This document shows positions 32,557 through 42,216 of a stretch of 64,000 nucleotides of DNA, one piece after another (the first letter of the stretch is position 1; each line of letters starts with the position of its first letter). This stretch comes from Fluoribacter gormanii. Lineage in GTDB: Bacteria > Pseudomonadota > Gammaproteobacteria > Legionellales > Legionellaceae. The stretch spans positions 65,753-129,752 of the forward strand of contig NZ_FTNL01000008.1 of NCBI RefSeq assembly GCF_900156395.1, given 5' to 3'. The position numbers were made by a program, and so were the translations under genes. The notes beneath the pieces are model-generated. The model was not told the origin of the DNA and did not search any database. It saw nothing but the letters and a program-made list of their open reading frames with translations.

Positions 32557-33972
32557 TTATTCCAACATTGTGTAATTGAATGGCTGACCATTCACAGTAA
32601 TCTTTTGGTTTTCTAATTTGAAGGTAAAGACATAATCGTTACCCTCAACCTTTAAAAAGCCTTTGCTGACAAGATTTTGTAATATTTTTTCTGCTTTGTT
32701 TGCAGCCTGATTGTCAGGATTAGATAAGATTTGTGTTGGGTTCGTTGAGCCGGGTGAAGTTACTTGGGTCTCTGGACTGGTTTCGGTATTGTTGGCGAGA
32801 TCACTTTTTATCGATTCAGTCATCAGTTCCTTTATTGTAGCTATCGGTGCCCTAAAGTAGCCTTCACCTTGCATCTTTTGCATTACCTGAGATAGATCAT
32901 TTGCTTCGCCTTTAGGTACTGATAGTTTAAAATTTCCTATAATTTTCCCGCCTGGTAAGTTCAGGGTCATTTCCGAAAGCTCTAATACCGCTCCTTTGGC
33001 AAGGAGTTGGGGTAATTCTGTTGCGAATGCAGCCATCGCCAGATTAGGGTCGCTATTATTTTGAATCATATTGAATTCTTGTTGATTGATTTTAGCTACA
33101 ATTGCTGGATCCAGATTTCTAAAATTCAAGTGTAAAATGCCTGGTCCATAATTCTGATTATTAGTAAATAGTTTTTGCAATGACAGTTTAAAGTCGATGT
33201 TCAGCGCATTATCACTAACATCAGAGCGAGCCGAGAAATTAAATCCAGTAAGCTCAAAGTTTTTTGTACCAGCTAGATCGATAGCAACAGAAGGAATATC
33301 AAAACGAGTTTGTCCAAGCCATAACCATTCTTGGTGTCGTTTAAATTCATAATCATAGCCGACTTCTCCAATCTTGAAGGTTACTTTACTTTGAGTGCTA
33401 GTCGAATTATTGGCTTCGCCGTTTAATCCCCAAAGCCTTAAATTACCATCGATATGATTAAGATTAGAAGAAACGCAGAGCAAAGAAGTTAAACCTTGCC
33501 AATTGAGCTGAAAGTCTCCCTCATTTTGTCCAATCTTGCCTTCCAGAGAAAAGGAAGGAAGCGTGTATCTGAAAACAGTTTTATTCAGATAATTTATAAA
33601 GGCTTCATAATGTGTTTCAGGTTGCGTTGTAATCAGACCTAATCCAAAACGTACGCCATTAGGTGTCTTTATAAAAGGTCCGTGTTTGATGAGAATAGGT
33701 ACATCCATATTCAAATCAACGGGGGGTTCTGTTTTAGTGACTCCATTCTTATCTGTTGTACTTTGAGCGGGAATATACATCTTGAGGGTTACTATTGCCT
33801 GAGATGAAAACCAGCCACGATGGTATTTATCAAGATGAACACTAAATGCAGAGGATTTAGGTATTGATTCTATATTTTTGTTTAGAGTGCTTTTGATTGC
33901 TAAACCAATGAAATAGTAAGCTGCGAGTATAAGCACTACCAAAGATATGATAAATCCAGACCATTTTTTCAT
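32557..33972 (-). CDS. DUF945 (YdgA-like) family protein
   Basis: A 471-residue protein with an uncleaved N-terminal membrane anchor (FIISLVVLILAAYYFIGLAI, residues 7-26) and a large periplasmic beta-rich domain. Family signs are YHRGWFSSQA near residue 50, KHGPFIKTPNGVRFGLG and a C-terminal half with GKIIGNFKLSVPKG. A Pro/Ser/Thr-rich insert (about 395-425) precedes the final domain. Members are AsmA-like envelope proteins of unclear role. Likely anchored in the inner membrane, facing the periplasm. Confidence 0.8.
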   Translation of the reverse strand: MKKWSGFIISLVVLILAAYYFIGLAIKSTLNKNIESIPKSSAFSVHLDKYHRGWFSSQAIVTLKMYIPAQSTTDKNGVTKTEPPVDLNMDVPILIKHGPFIKTPNGVRFGLGLITTQPETHYEAFINYLNKTVFRYTLPSFSLEGKIGQNEGDFQLNWQGLTSLLCVSSNLNHIDGNLRLWGLNGEANNSTSTQSKVTFKIGEVGYDYEFKRHQEWLWLGQTRFDIPSVAIDLAGTKNFELTGFNFSARSDVSDNALNIDFKLSLQKLFTNNQNYGPGILHLNFRNLDPAIVAKINQQEFNMIQNNSDPNLAMAAFATELPQLLAKGAVLELSEMTLNLPGGKIIGNFKLSVPKGEANDLSQVMQKMQGEGYFRAPIATIKELMTESIKSDLANNTETSPETQVTSPGSTNPTQILSNPDNQAANKAEKILQNLVSKGFLKVEGNDYVFTFKLENQKITVNGQPFNYTMLE

Positions 33973-34108
33973 AAGTACCTAAATTAAAATCCCTTTGTTA
34001 ATATTATTTAGACTAAAATTTTTATTTTGTAAATTAAATAGATATGGAGCTTGGTTAGAATTGGAGTCAGTATTAAAACCTTTTGAAGGATTCAAAGACA
34101 CTATGAGT

Positions 34109-34132
34109 AAAGACCAGAAAGTTCTGGTCTTT
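34109..34132 (-). terminator. Rho-independent terminator of the carbonic anhydrase gene
   Basis: On the minus strand AAAGACCAGA pairs with TCTGGTCTTT around a short loop and is followed by further T residues. It lies directly downstream of the stop codon at 34138. Confidence 0.7.
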
Positions 34133-34137
34133 TCAAG

Positions 34138-35181
34138 TTAATGATTAAAATTTAAAAAGTTACAGAATGTATCTGGAGTTGATTTAGGAATTGGTGCAAA
34201 AAATGAATGATACATTGTCTTACGGATATAGTTCTGATAACCAATTGATTCGGATATATTTTTTTGAAAATCTTTTAAATTCATCAGTTTTACCTGCGAA
34301 CCTTGCTCTAGCATATTGATGAATTCAACATCTTCTATGCTGGAATATAATCCTCCCAACTCCGTCCATACTTTTTGAGTAACTTCTTTTTTTATTGTTT
34401 GCCAGATGGGTAATAAATTCTTTTCAAGAAGCAAAAATAACCGCATTAACTCTTTATATTCATGTGCTGTCTGAGGATTGGTATAGGGTTCCAAATGTTT
34501 CATTGCCACCTGTTCAATAATTTTATCTCGACGTGTTGAAATGGCAAAAGCTAATGCTTTTTCAAGTGGAACAAAATCATTAAATCTAGACTCATAAACA
34601 AGTACTTCACCTGTTTCAAACTCATAGAACCATCCATGAAGAGTGAGTTCTCTACGTTTCAATTTTTCGGCAATTAATGGGTATGATTTTAGATGTTCCA
34701 TCTGAGTTAAAATGTTTAGCTTGGTAGCTTGAAGTAATTTTAAAGTGAAGTCATCAAGATGAGATTCTTTAGAATCATTCATTTGTTTTAAGACAGAATG
34801 TGAATGATTAAGCCATGAGGCAACTTCAGGCAGGCGCTCATTGAGGTTGGGAGTTAATAAACCCTTCATGGCACCGCAGTGCGAATGGCCACAAATAATA
34901 ATGTCTTTGATGCTATGAAGTTCACTTAAGGCAAACATAAGCCCTGCAGCTTCGCTTGAGGGGACATGAGATGGAGGAATAATATTTCCTACATTACGAA
35001 TGACAAATAAATCGCCGGGTTTTGTTTGTGTCATAAGATTTGGCAGTAAACGTGAATCAGAACATGTGATGAATAGAATTTCAGGGTTTTGCCCTATACT
35101 CAATTGCTTGAACATGTCTTCCATTTGCTTAAATGATCCATCTTGGAACTGACGTACCCCAAGCATCAATTTAATCAACAT
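34138..35181 (-). CDS. Beta-class carbonic anhydrase with a C-terminal extension
   Basis: A 347-residue protein. Residues 1-205 are a beta carbonic anhydrase: zinc ligands in ITCSDSR (Cys, with the Asp-Arg dyad) and in CGHSHCGAM (His and Cys), with RNVGNIIPP between them. The enzyme hydrates CO2 to bicarbonate. The remaining 140 residues form a helical extension not found in typical 210-residue enzymes (KELMRLFLLLEKNLLPIWQ, then a region ending in CNFLNFNH). ATG 35181 is chosen because GGAGCG lies 5 bases upstream; the frame opens 78 bases earlier. No signal peptide. The role of the extension is unknown. Confidence 0.85.
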   Translation of the reverse strand: MLIKLMLGVRQFQDGSFKQMEDMFKQLSIGQNPEILFITCSDSRLLPNLMTQTKPGDLFVIRNVGNIIPPSHVPSSEAAGLMFALSELHSIKDIIICGHSHCGAMKGLLTPNLNERLPEVASWLNHSHSVLKQMNDSKESHLDDFTLKLLQATKLNILTQMEHLKSYPLIAEKLKRRELTLHGWFYEFETGEVLVYESRFNDFVPLEKALAFAISTRRDKIIEQVAMKHLEPYTNPQTAHEYKELMRLFLLLEKNLLPIWQTIKKEVTQKVWTELGGLYSSIEDVEFINMLEQGSQVKLMNLKDFQKNISESIGYQNYIRKTMYHSFFAPIPKSTPDTFCNFLNFNH

Positions 35182-35401
35182 AGGCGCTCCTTTTGTAATA
35201 GATATGAATTTGTTGTATGCACAGTAAGAATGAGCATCCTTTTCTTTTTTTATATCCAAGGTAAGGCATTATTTCATAATCGTCAATTTATATAACAAAA
35301 TTGTAAAGATTTGTTTTTTTGGGGGGGGGAGTATTCTGGATATTCCACGAATAAATACTATTATCTTAATAAGCTGCCGAACTTTTCAGAAGGATTCTTT
35401 A

Positions 35402-37444
35402 ATGGACTTTCCGGGTGTTACGAGCACTGAAATAGAAAATAAGCTTATAACCGAGTCATATAAAAAATTTTATGTTCTAGTTATTGCGGACTTTTTTGCA
35501 ACCATCATTTTTGCTTCAATCATTTGGGGGCAGGTGAATAATAAACTTCTGCTCGCCTCATGGGTGTTATTGATGTTTGTGTTCAATCAATTATTAAGAG
35601 GGCTTTTTTTATTACGTTATTATAGGCAAAAAAAGGAAGATGGTTTATTTCGTCCCGCTTTTTGGAAAAAATATTTTATAATCAATAATTTCCTATCAGG
35701 TATTTTATGGGCTTTAGGAGGTTTGTTATTTCTCTATATAGATGATCCTCTTCATCGCATGGGTATTTTCGTCTATCTGATTGGACTGCTTGGAGCACCT
35801 GCGGCTAAATTACTAACCATTCACAACGCTTATATTGCGTTCATGGCGCCAATATGGTTGCTCCTGATTTTTTTATCAGTATCCATTACCCCTTCATTAT
35901 CGTTAATTTTATTTATGGCGATTTTGCTTTATGCCTCTATCATGGTTTATAGCACCACATCAGTAAATCGTTTTTTAATGAAATCAATTTATCTGGAAAT
36001 ATATAGCTCGAATCTTTTATCCGATTTAAGGCGCAGCGAAGAGAGTTTTCGCAATACTATTGAAAATGCACCTATTGGAATGGCCATTGTTTCACCTGAA
36101 GGTAAATGCATCCATGCTAATCGTACACTGCAAGAGATTTTGGGGTTCAGTGGTGAGGAATTATTTTGTAAAAATATGCTCGAAATTACTTATGCTGATG
36201 ATGTGTCTATGACTCAAGATGCCATGAATAAACTTCTGCAAGGCGAGTTGCGCATTTCACATATGGAAAAACGTTATATTCGAAAAGATGGAAGTATTAT
36301 TTGGGTGATGGTCAGTGCAACGTTAATTCGTGATGAACATGGGGAGCCGATTAATTTTATTGTACAAATGAAAGACGTCAGTGATCGTATTCAAAATGAA
36401 GAAAAAATGAGAGAGCTGAATGAGAAAACGATGGAAACTTTAAATGAATTGAAGTTATTAGAGCATGATGAGAGTTTATTAAATAGATTGAATCGTTCGT
36501 TGCAAATTTGTATTACAGCAGAAGAAGCTTATCCACGAATCAGTTTAATTGCACAAGATTTATTTCCTGATTTAAGCGGCGGCTTGTCAGTTTACAATAA
36601 GGGAGTGAATCAAATGGAAACTGTAGTTCAATGGGGAAAAGAACAATTACTGCCAAAGACATTTCTTCCTATGGATTGTTTTTCAATTCGTGAAGCGACT
36701 ACCAACGTGGTTGATGATCCAAATAAATCAGTTCCTTGCTCGCATTATAAGACTGCTCCTCAAGGAGGGTATATGGCATTACCACTCATGGTTCAAAATG
36801 AATTAATCGGTGTTATCCACCTACTTGCACCAAAAAGTAAAAAATTAACACAACACCAACAAGACATGGCAAATTCATTTGGTAATATTGTGAAGCTTGC
36901 CATTGCTAATATTAATTTGCGCGTATCATTGAGTGAATTATCATTACATGATCCATTAACTAATTTATATAATCGACGTTATTTAAATGATATTTTATCG
37001 CGGGAATTAATTCGAATTGCTCGGGATAAAAATACATTATGCGTTGCGATGCTGGATATCGATAACTTCAAGAAATTTAATGATACTTACAGTCATTTAG
37101 CTGGAGATGAGGTACTTAAATCGATCGGGAAATTATTGAAGGATAATTTCCGTGAAAGTGATATTTCTTTTCGCTTCGGGGGCGAAGAATTTGTTGTTGT
37201 ATTGTTGAATGCAACTTTGAACAATGCTGTGAGTAAAATGGATGCACTTCGTGAAAAGATAAAAACTATATCTATATATTTTAAGGGCAATCCGCTGGAT
37301 AACATTACTATTTCAATTGGTGTCGCAGAAGCACCAAAACATGGTGCTACTATTGATGAGATAATAAAGGCTGCTGACCATGCTCTTTACGCCGCGAAAC
37401 AGGCCGGTAAAGATAAAGTAAAAGCCTACAGCCAAAATTCATAG
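35402..37444 (+). CDS. Membrane diguanylate cyclase (PAS-GAF-GGDEF)
   Basis: A 680-residue c-di-GMP synthase. About six membrane segments (residues 20-190) are followed by a PAS domain (about 212-335, RNTIENAPIGMAIVSPEGK to FIVQMKDVSDR), a GAF-like domain (about 355-500) and GGDEF (about 510-678). The active site is FRFGGEEF, and the inhibitory I-site RESD lies five residues before it, so the enzyme should be active and product-inhibited. AAGGA precedes ATG 35402. A T-run and a run of nine Gs lie 70-90 bases upstream of the start. Membrane sensing of an unknown signal is likely. Confidence 0.9.
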   Translation: MDFPGVTSTEIENKLITESYKKFYVLVIADFFATIIFASIIWGQVNNKLLLASWVLLMFVFNQLLRGLFLLRYYRQKKEDGLFRPAFWKKYFIINNFLSGILWALGGLLFLYIDDPLHRMGIFVYLIGLLGAPAAKLLTIHNAYIAFMAPIWLLLIFLSVSITPSLSLILFMAILLYASIMVYSTTSVNRFLMKSIYLEIYSSNLLSDLRRSEESFRNTIENAPIGMAIVSPEGKCIHANRTLQEILGFSGEELFCKNMLEITYADDVSMTQDAMNKLLQGELRISHMEKRYIRKDGSIIWVMVSATLIRDEHGEPINFIVQMKDVSDRIQNEEKMRELNEKTMETLNELKLLEHDESLLNRLNRSLQICITAEEAYPRISLIAQDLFPDLSGGLSVYNKGVNQMETVVQWGKEQLLPKTFLPMDCFSIREATTNVVDDPNKSVPCSHYKTAPQGGYMALPLMVQNELIGVIHLLAPKSKKLTQHQQDMANSFGNIVKLAIANINLRVSLSELSLHDPLTNLYNRRYLNDILSRELIRIARDKNTLCVAMLDIDNFKKFNDTYSHLAGDEVLKSIGKLLKDNFRESDISFRFGGEEFVVVLLNATLNNAVSKMDALREKIKTISIYFKGNPLDNITISIGVAEAPKHGATIDEIIKAADHALYAAKQAGKDKVKAYSQNS

Positions 37445-37492
37445 TGATTCGTATTTTGGAGCTACACTCCAAAATATGAATGTAGAACAGCT

Positions 37493-39229
37493 CTAATAAC
37501 TTTCTGGCCCGGATGCTGAGTGCATTGAATTCTTAAGCTCCTCTTCAAAAGCGTTCTTCAACATTTGGCCTATTTCAGGACAAGGGGTAGAGGTGATTGC
37601 GCCTTTAGATAGCTGCTCGCAAATAAAGCAGGCTAATTCATCTATTGTTATGCGAATTTTAGCCGGCTGATTCATTAATAGGCTTTCCAACTCAATTGTT
37701 AACTCTTCAAGTGCCTGATTAAAATAATGTTTCGCTTCTGAAATTCTAGCAGTAACAGTTGGTATAGGACTTTGAGGTCGATTACTAAAGAATTGATATG
37801 AGCCAATCAATCTTGGGTGTTGCGTGCGTATATCTTTCAATTTTTCCCTGGCTCTGTGATGCTGAGGGTCTATTTTGAATACTTTTTGATACAGATCATG
37901 TGCTAACACAATCGCATTTTGCTTTTGAACGTAATGCGCTTTGTATTTATGGAAGAAATCTGCTACCAGAGAGAGTAAATTTGCTAAAAATCTTGGATTT
38001 TCTGAGTGGGCGGTTATTTTTTCCAACCCCAGCTGAAGAGCTCTACTGTGAGGGAGTTCATCTTCTAATGATTGCGCTCGAGAAGGGGAGCTAAAAAAAG
38101 TTGGTTGTGGCGCGGGGCCAAAACCCTGAACACTAAATGGCAAGCTAAACGAAGGGCTATGCGTCATTACCTGATCAGCAGGCATCGTATCCATTGATGA
38201 TGAGCTAAATGTACTCATCTCAGTGGTTTCAGAGCTTAAACTTTGAAAGTCCATCAACATATCGACAGGATAGACATCCTCATCGAGCTTATCTAATGTG
38301 ATGGGATAATCCGAGAGTTCTTCTAAAAAACCTGATGTAGAATGTGTATCATCCATAACGTCTGGCTCGTCATTTTCTACTTCATATTCATCTTCCTCTC
38401 TCTCTTTTTGAGGAGCTAGATCAAGTAAACTCTGGAGGTCATCCAGGATGGGGTTGTCTCTTTCATCTTCAGGGACTAAATCATAGAGTGCCTTACATTC
38501 AAGAGTAAGTTCATGAATATCTTGATGATTAAAAAGTGCTACTCTTGCGACATAGCTGAGTAGCTCGAGTTTTCGCAACGGCGATTTAATTGTTCTTTCC
38601 AAAAGGTTATGTTCATTTATGTACTCGGACATGACTCGAATATGAGCTTCATCTTGTGTTTTTTTATAAAGGCGCTCAAGTAAATTTAAATATCCCAGAC
38701 TGCTTGATAGCTTAGTAGTTCCCTCTGTTTTTACCTGAAAATGAATGCCTCGCTTCATCCACTCAATGGCTTGTTTAAGTAGCTCAAGATATACTTCAGC
38801 ATCATCTTCTTCTAATTGATCCGCTAACGCGTCACTCACTTCTTCGCAAATTTTTGCGAGTAATAAGCGGACTTTCGAAATTACTTTCTCTTTATTACTA
38901 AAGGCGTGCTTGGATTTTTTAAGATGCTCTTTATGAGTAAGTTCCATTTCATGCAACAAACCGGGAATATCCTGCCAATGGTTTGCAACAACAGCAAAAT
39001 TCGAATCTTGGGCTTCACGCTGAATAATGAACAATTTGGTTGTTAAAATTTCGGAGAGTACATAAACCAATGCATCATAAAAATCAGTGTGTCGGGCTTT
39101 TTGAGCAGCAGCATGCATATGCAATGTTTTTAGTGCTTCTGAGTAATGTGTGAGGGCATCTTCGTATCTTTGTTCGTTGTAAGCTTTATCACCTTCTTCT
39201 TGTCTGTATGTATTAAAGTAAAATCCCAT
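37493..39229 (-). CDS. TPR-like helical protein, effector candidate
   Basis: A 578-residue soluble protein. The N-terminus is a TPR-like unit (GDKAYNEQRYEDALTHYSEA, residues 13-32), and another helix-rich block covers 400-480 (HDLYQKVFKIDPQHHRAREK resembles a TPR). In between is a disordered acidic Ser/Thr-rich stretch (about 270-370, many Asp, Glu, Ser). No enzyme motif is seen. The mix of a TPR protein-binding fold, acidic disorder and no signal peptide suits a translocated adaptor, but this is inference. Transcribed alone, divergent from the ADP-ribosyltransferase gene. Confidence 0.55.
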   Translation of the reverse strand: MGFYFNTYRQEEGDKAYNEQRYEDALTHYSEALKTLHMHAAAQKARHTDFYDALVYVLSEILTTKLFIIQREAQDSNFAVVANHWQDIPGLLHEMELTHKEHLKKSKHAFSNKEKVISKVRLLLAKICEEVSDALADQLEEDDAEVYLELLKQAIEWMKRGIHFQVKTEGTTKLSSSLGYLNLLERLYKKTQDEAHIRVMSEYINEHNLLERTIKSPLRKLELLSYVARVALFNHQDIHELTLECKALYDLVPEDERDNPILDDLQSLLDLAPQKEREEDEYEVENDEPDVMDDTHSTSGFLEELSDYPITLDKLDEDVYPVDMLMDFQSLSSETTEMSTFSSSSMDTMPADQVMTHSPSFSLPFSVQGFGPAPQPTFFSSPSRAQSLEDELPHSRALQLGLEKITAHSENPRFLANLLSLVADFFHKYKAHYVQKQNAIVLAHDLYQKVFKIDPQHHRAREKLKDIRTQHPRLIGSYQFFSNRPQSPIPTVTARISEAKHYFNQALEELTIELESLLMNQPAKIRITIDELACFICEQLSKGAITSTPCPEIGQMLKNAFEEELKNSMHSASGPESY

Positions 39230-39429
39230 GATGGTTATCCCGAAAAAATTGATATTGTAGCCAAGTAAAATTTTTATTCAACAAGCAAATATATAATTTC
39301 AATTGTTCATAATTGGAGAGATACTTTTATAGGTCATCGAGAAGAGATTTTTGCTAGTAGTTATAATTATTTAAGCGTATTCTCATTATGAACGGCAAAA
39401 ATCATTATATTTAAACTCAAGGAATCGTG

Positions 39430-40254
39430 ATGTTTTTTACCAATACTCTTAATAAAGAAAATGAATCAAATGCACAAGGACGAGTTTACTATCGATCGGA
39501 TAAGCGACCACCAGAATTTATTTTTAAAGAAGGATTTTCTCCAAGAATTAAAGAGTTTGAAGCAGATTGGTGGAGAGAAGCAATTAAATATAGAGGGTAT
39601 GTCAATGATCGAGGTATTGATGACCGTGCTGTGGATGCGGATCCCGCGGTCTGCGTCTGTATGAGTACCAAATTTGAGAGTGCGGCTATTTTTCCTCTCA
39701 ATAATGAAGATACTTATATTTATGCAATTGCGCTTCCCGATCTTACGCAAATTGAATATGCCGGCTCAAAAGGGGAAGTCAGTTTATCAAGGAATCACAA
39801 TACTCCAGCTGACAATAAAGAAATTGTTGTTGATTTAAATGGACTTCAAACGGTTCAGGCAAGAAATATCAATGAGTTTTTTAATTTTTCAATGCCCCGT
39901 GCAGGTTGGCCGCTTTATGCTTATGAAGCATTGGCATATCGTGTATTGCCCCGATCCGTTATTTGTGCCATTAAATGCTCTAGAAAAGATGCAACAGAGG
40001 AATTTAACAACTCAAGTTTAAATTTAAAAACGACTTCAGATAAGAAAATTATCCTTACAGGCCCGGTAATGAACAATTTAAATTTTTGTGAGGCACAATT
40101 AATGCGAATTGGTTCCGCAGATCAAGTATCGCTTAAGATAATGGACTATGGCCCACAAAAAATTCAGGCAATTCAACACCTCACTGACTTGAAACAGAAA
40201 AATGAGTTGCAAACACCTAATATTTATTATGGGTTAGGAGGAAAAACTTTTTAG
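39430..40254 (+). CDS. Pertussis-toxin-S1-like mono-ADP-ribosyltransferase, effector candidate
   Basis: A 274-residue protein. The N-terminal VYYRSDKRPPEFIFKEGF follows the pertussis toxin S1 start (VYR.D.RPPE..F..GF), giving the NAD-binding Arg22. VCMSTKFESA supplies the STS-type strand (Ser79), YIYAIALPDL matches S1 YIYEVRAD, and LYAYEALAYRVLPRSV matches EYLAHRRIPPENI, giving a candidate catalytic Glu166. The Arg-Ser-Glu set and order are those of the cholera/pertussis toxin ADP-ribosyltransferases. There is no signal peptide, unlike secreted AB5 toxins, which fits type IV secretion. ATG 39430 is used because AAGGA lies 6 bases upstream; GTG 39427 is adjacent. Residues after 190 are a separate C-terminal part. 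Host target unknown. Confidence 0.7.
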   Translation: MFFTNTLNKENESNAQGRVYYRSDKRPPEFIFKEGFSPRIKEFEADWWREAIKYRGYVNDRGIDDRAVDADPAVCVCMSTKFESAAIFPLNNEDTYIYAIALPDLTQIEYAGSKGEVSLSRNHNTPADNKEIVVDLNGLQTVQARNINEFFNFSMPRAGWPLYAYEALAYRVLPRSVICAIKCSRKDATEEFNNSSLNLKTTSDKKIILTGPVMNNLNFCEAQLMRIGSADQVSLKIMDYGPQKIQAIQHLTDLKQKNELQTPNIYYGLGGKTF

Positions 40255-40636
40255 CAGATCCCTGGTAATTAGGGAGCACTTACATATGGACTATGTTATT
40301 TATGAAGCATGATGAACTCCATTCTATTCGGAAAAAGTTCTTGCGCACATCGATTCATTAAATTTATTACGAGATAATCGTGTCGCTGCATTCATGATAA
40401 GCTTGAAAATACGTCTTGCAAATCTTGATGTAATGTAATTATCTTTAAACGGTTAAAAACATCTTTGATAAGAAGGATCTGTGAATCTAGAAGACATCTT
40501 GTTCTATTGAGCCTCATCTTAACAAAAGCAGCCAATCAGAGCGAAGAATAGAGCCCATCCTCGTGCAAATCATTTTTTGAGTTATTGTCTATATTCCAAA
40601 CTCAAGTGATTAATAAGTGATCATAATGATAAAAAG
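40255..40636. other. Intergenic region with a decayed open stretch
   Basis: No intact gene. A plus-strand stretch near 40309-40440 translates to a protein-like string (FYSEKVLAHIDSLNLLRD and on to ANLDVM) in frame with an upstream ATG at 40286 but broken by two stops. It may be the end of a lost gene. Confidence 0.3.
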
Positions 40637-40665
40637 TTGACTAAATTTGTCAGGCATATTAAAAT
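40637..40665 (+). promoter_or_regulatory. Sigma-70 promoter of the first paralogue
   Basis: TTGACT (40637-40642) and TAAAAT (40660-40665) are 17 bases apart, about 45 bases before the start codon. Confidence 0.5.
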
Positions 40666-40711
40666 ATATCCACTTTGATTAAGAAAAGACCTTTTTTGGG
40701 AGAAATTTACT

Positions 40712-41311
40712 ATGCAGGCCAAGTTATTAACGTTTTTTAAAACACAAAGCATTCCAAAAACCAGCCAAGAAGCTTATGAGATTTTGGCTAGTTTTGATGA
40801 TTTATCCAATATTGAAAAAATTGTATTTCATTTTAAACAGTTGGTTAATATTGAAAAAAGCGTTCTCAATTCTCACACCCTTTCTAATGGAAGGATTGGT
40901 GATAATAAAGAATTCATCGATGGTCTAGAAGCGCGTTTGAAAAAACTGCAAGATGCTGTAAATGATGGTAAACCTTATCAGTCTTTATACGGTGATGTTT
41001 GTAGATTAAAAGAGGATCTACAGGTAATTATGGGATATTATCAATCACAGATTAAAAGAGATCAGCCAATAGTGAGAGATTATCTAAGAAAGACTCAATA
41101 TAGAAACAGCGACCTTGCGATTTTAGCGTCTTCAATTGCAGCTGAAGATACATCGTTACTTGATGAACAAGACACAAAAGTCTTAACCAAGTACTCCATT
41201 AATTTTTGTGCACCTACAATCATGAAAGAAGATATAGAAAAGATTGGTGACATCGTTCAAAAATCATTTTTGGCTGATCATCGCCATGAACCAGAGTTTT
41301 CTTATATGTAG
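40712..41311 (+). CDS. Hypothetical helical protein, paralogue of 45297-45887
   Basis: A 199-residue soluble helical protein. It shares clear similarity along its length with the protein at 45297-45887: IPKTSQEA against IPQTSQNA, LSNIEKI, DIEKSVL, DNKEFIDGLEARL, DGKPYQSLYGDVCRLKE and GYYQSQI, QPIV.DYLRK. Both end with DH...EFS. The family is not known to me. GAGA precedes the ATG. It is likely an effector or a cytosolic structural protein; the two copies point in opposite directions about 4 kb apart. Confidence 0.6.
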   Translation: MQAKLLTFFKTQSIPKTSQEAYEILASFDDLSNIEKIVFHFKQLVNIEKSVLNSHTLSNGRIGDNKEFIDGLEARLKKLQDAVNDGKPYQSLYGDVCRLKEDLQVIMGYYQSQIKRDQPIVRDYLRKTQYRNSDLAILASSIAAEDTSLLDEQDTKVLTKYSINFCAPTIMKEDIEKIGDIVQKSFLADHRHEPEFSYM

Positions 41312-41321
41312 CAGGTGTGCT

Positions 41322-41359
41322 TTTCTTACATGTCGCGGCTTGTCTGCGACATTAAGAAA
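41322..41359. terminator. Hairpin between convergent genes
   Basis: TTTCTTACATGTCGC pairs with GCGACATTAAGAAA (one internal mismatch) between the hypothetical gene (+) and the outer-membrane protein gene (-). Confidence 0.65.
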
Positions 41360-41393
41360 TGCAAAATTTAAAATCAATTTAAATAAAAGATTA

Positions 41394-42032
41394 CTATATA
41401 AATCTGTCTAGATCAAAACGATAGATGACTCCAAGATTACCCATATGTGCCTGGAGGGTTTTGCCCCAGTTGCCCTTATTGGTTGTTGCTGTATAGCGAT
41501 AGGCCGCATTGATTGCAAAATGTTCCGTAAAATTATAAGTCAACCCAGCAGTTCCTTGATACGCAAAGGAGTCCAGGTCTGTGTTAAAATGAGGCTTTTT
41601 GAAACGGCTTGTACTGTTTAAAGTGGCATGCATAAAGGAGTAACCAATACCCACCCCAAGAAAGGGAGAAATTTTACCCAACAGTTCAGGAAAATCATAA
41701 TAAATATTTGCCATAAGGATATTTGCTTTAGTACCACCATCGATATCCAATGCTTTTTTGTGATTTACACTATACTGATTTGTATCAACATATAAGTATG
41801 TATATTGAAATTCATAACGAACAGGATCACTTTGGTATCCAATGCCGCCACCAGCATTATAGCCCCAGCGATAATGCACATCAGAGAGCAAGTAACCATA
41901 GTAAAGTCTTTCAACATTAGAGGGGGCGTACGTGTAACCTCCAAAACCACTGGCATACCAGCCATTAACTGTAGTCGAGGCAGACACGGATCCAGCAGCT
42001 AATAAAGCGGTGGTAAATAGTGCAAGTTTCAT
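41394..42032 (-). CDS. Outer membrane beta-barrel protein (OmpA/OmpW-like, porin-family)
   Basis: A 212-residue protein with a signal peptide (MKLALFTTALLAAGSVSAS) and about eight amphipathic strands (GWYASGFGGYTYAPS, YEFQYTYLYVD, GKISPFLGVGIGYSF, FAINAAYRYTATTNKG), ending in a strand GVIYRFDLDRFI. This is the small eight-strand barrel type. AGGAG precedes the ATG. Function could be adhesion or surface structure. Confidence 0.78.
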   Translation of the reverse strand: MKLALFTTALLAAGSVSASTTVNGWYASGFGGYTYAPSNVERLYYGYLLSDVHYRWGYNAGGGIGYQSDPVRYEFQYTYLYVDTNQYSVNHKKALDIDGGTKANILMANIYYDFPELLGKISPFLGVGIGYSFMHATLNSTSRFKKPHFNTDLDSFAYQGTAGLTYNFTEHFAINAAYRYTATTNKGNWGKTLQAHMGNLGVIYRFDLDRFI

Positions 42033-42216
42033 GACACTCCTTTGTTATTATTTTTTGTAGATTATGTTATCGAGTTACCTAAATTTGCAATCCTTTTATG
42101 TCTAAAACCTTTGAGGCTATAGTTTTTGCAAACTATTGGTATTTTTCCTGGTTTTATTAATTTGAAGGTGCCTATTTGTTTGTTATGATTCATGTAATTA
42201 TTGCCTCATTATCCTA

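Noticed and set aside
39466..39750. Antisense open frames within the ADP-ribosyltransferase gene
   Set aside because: They overlap a protein with clear toxin motifs and are shadows of its coding pattern.
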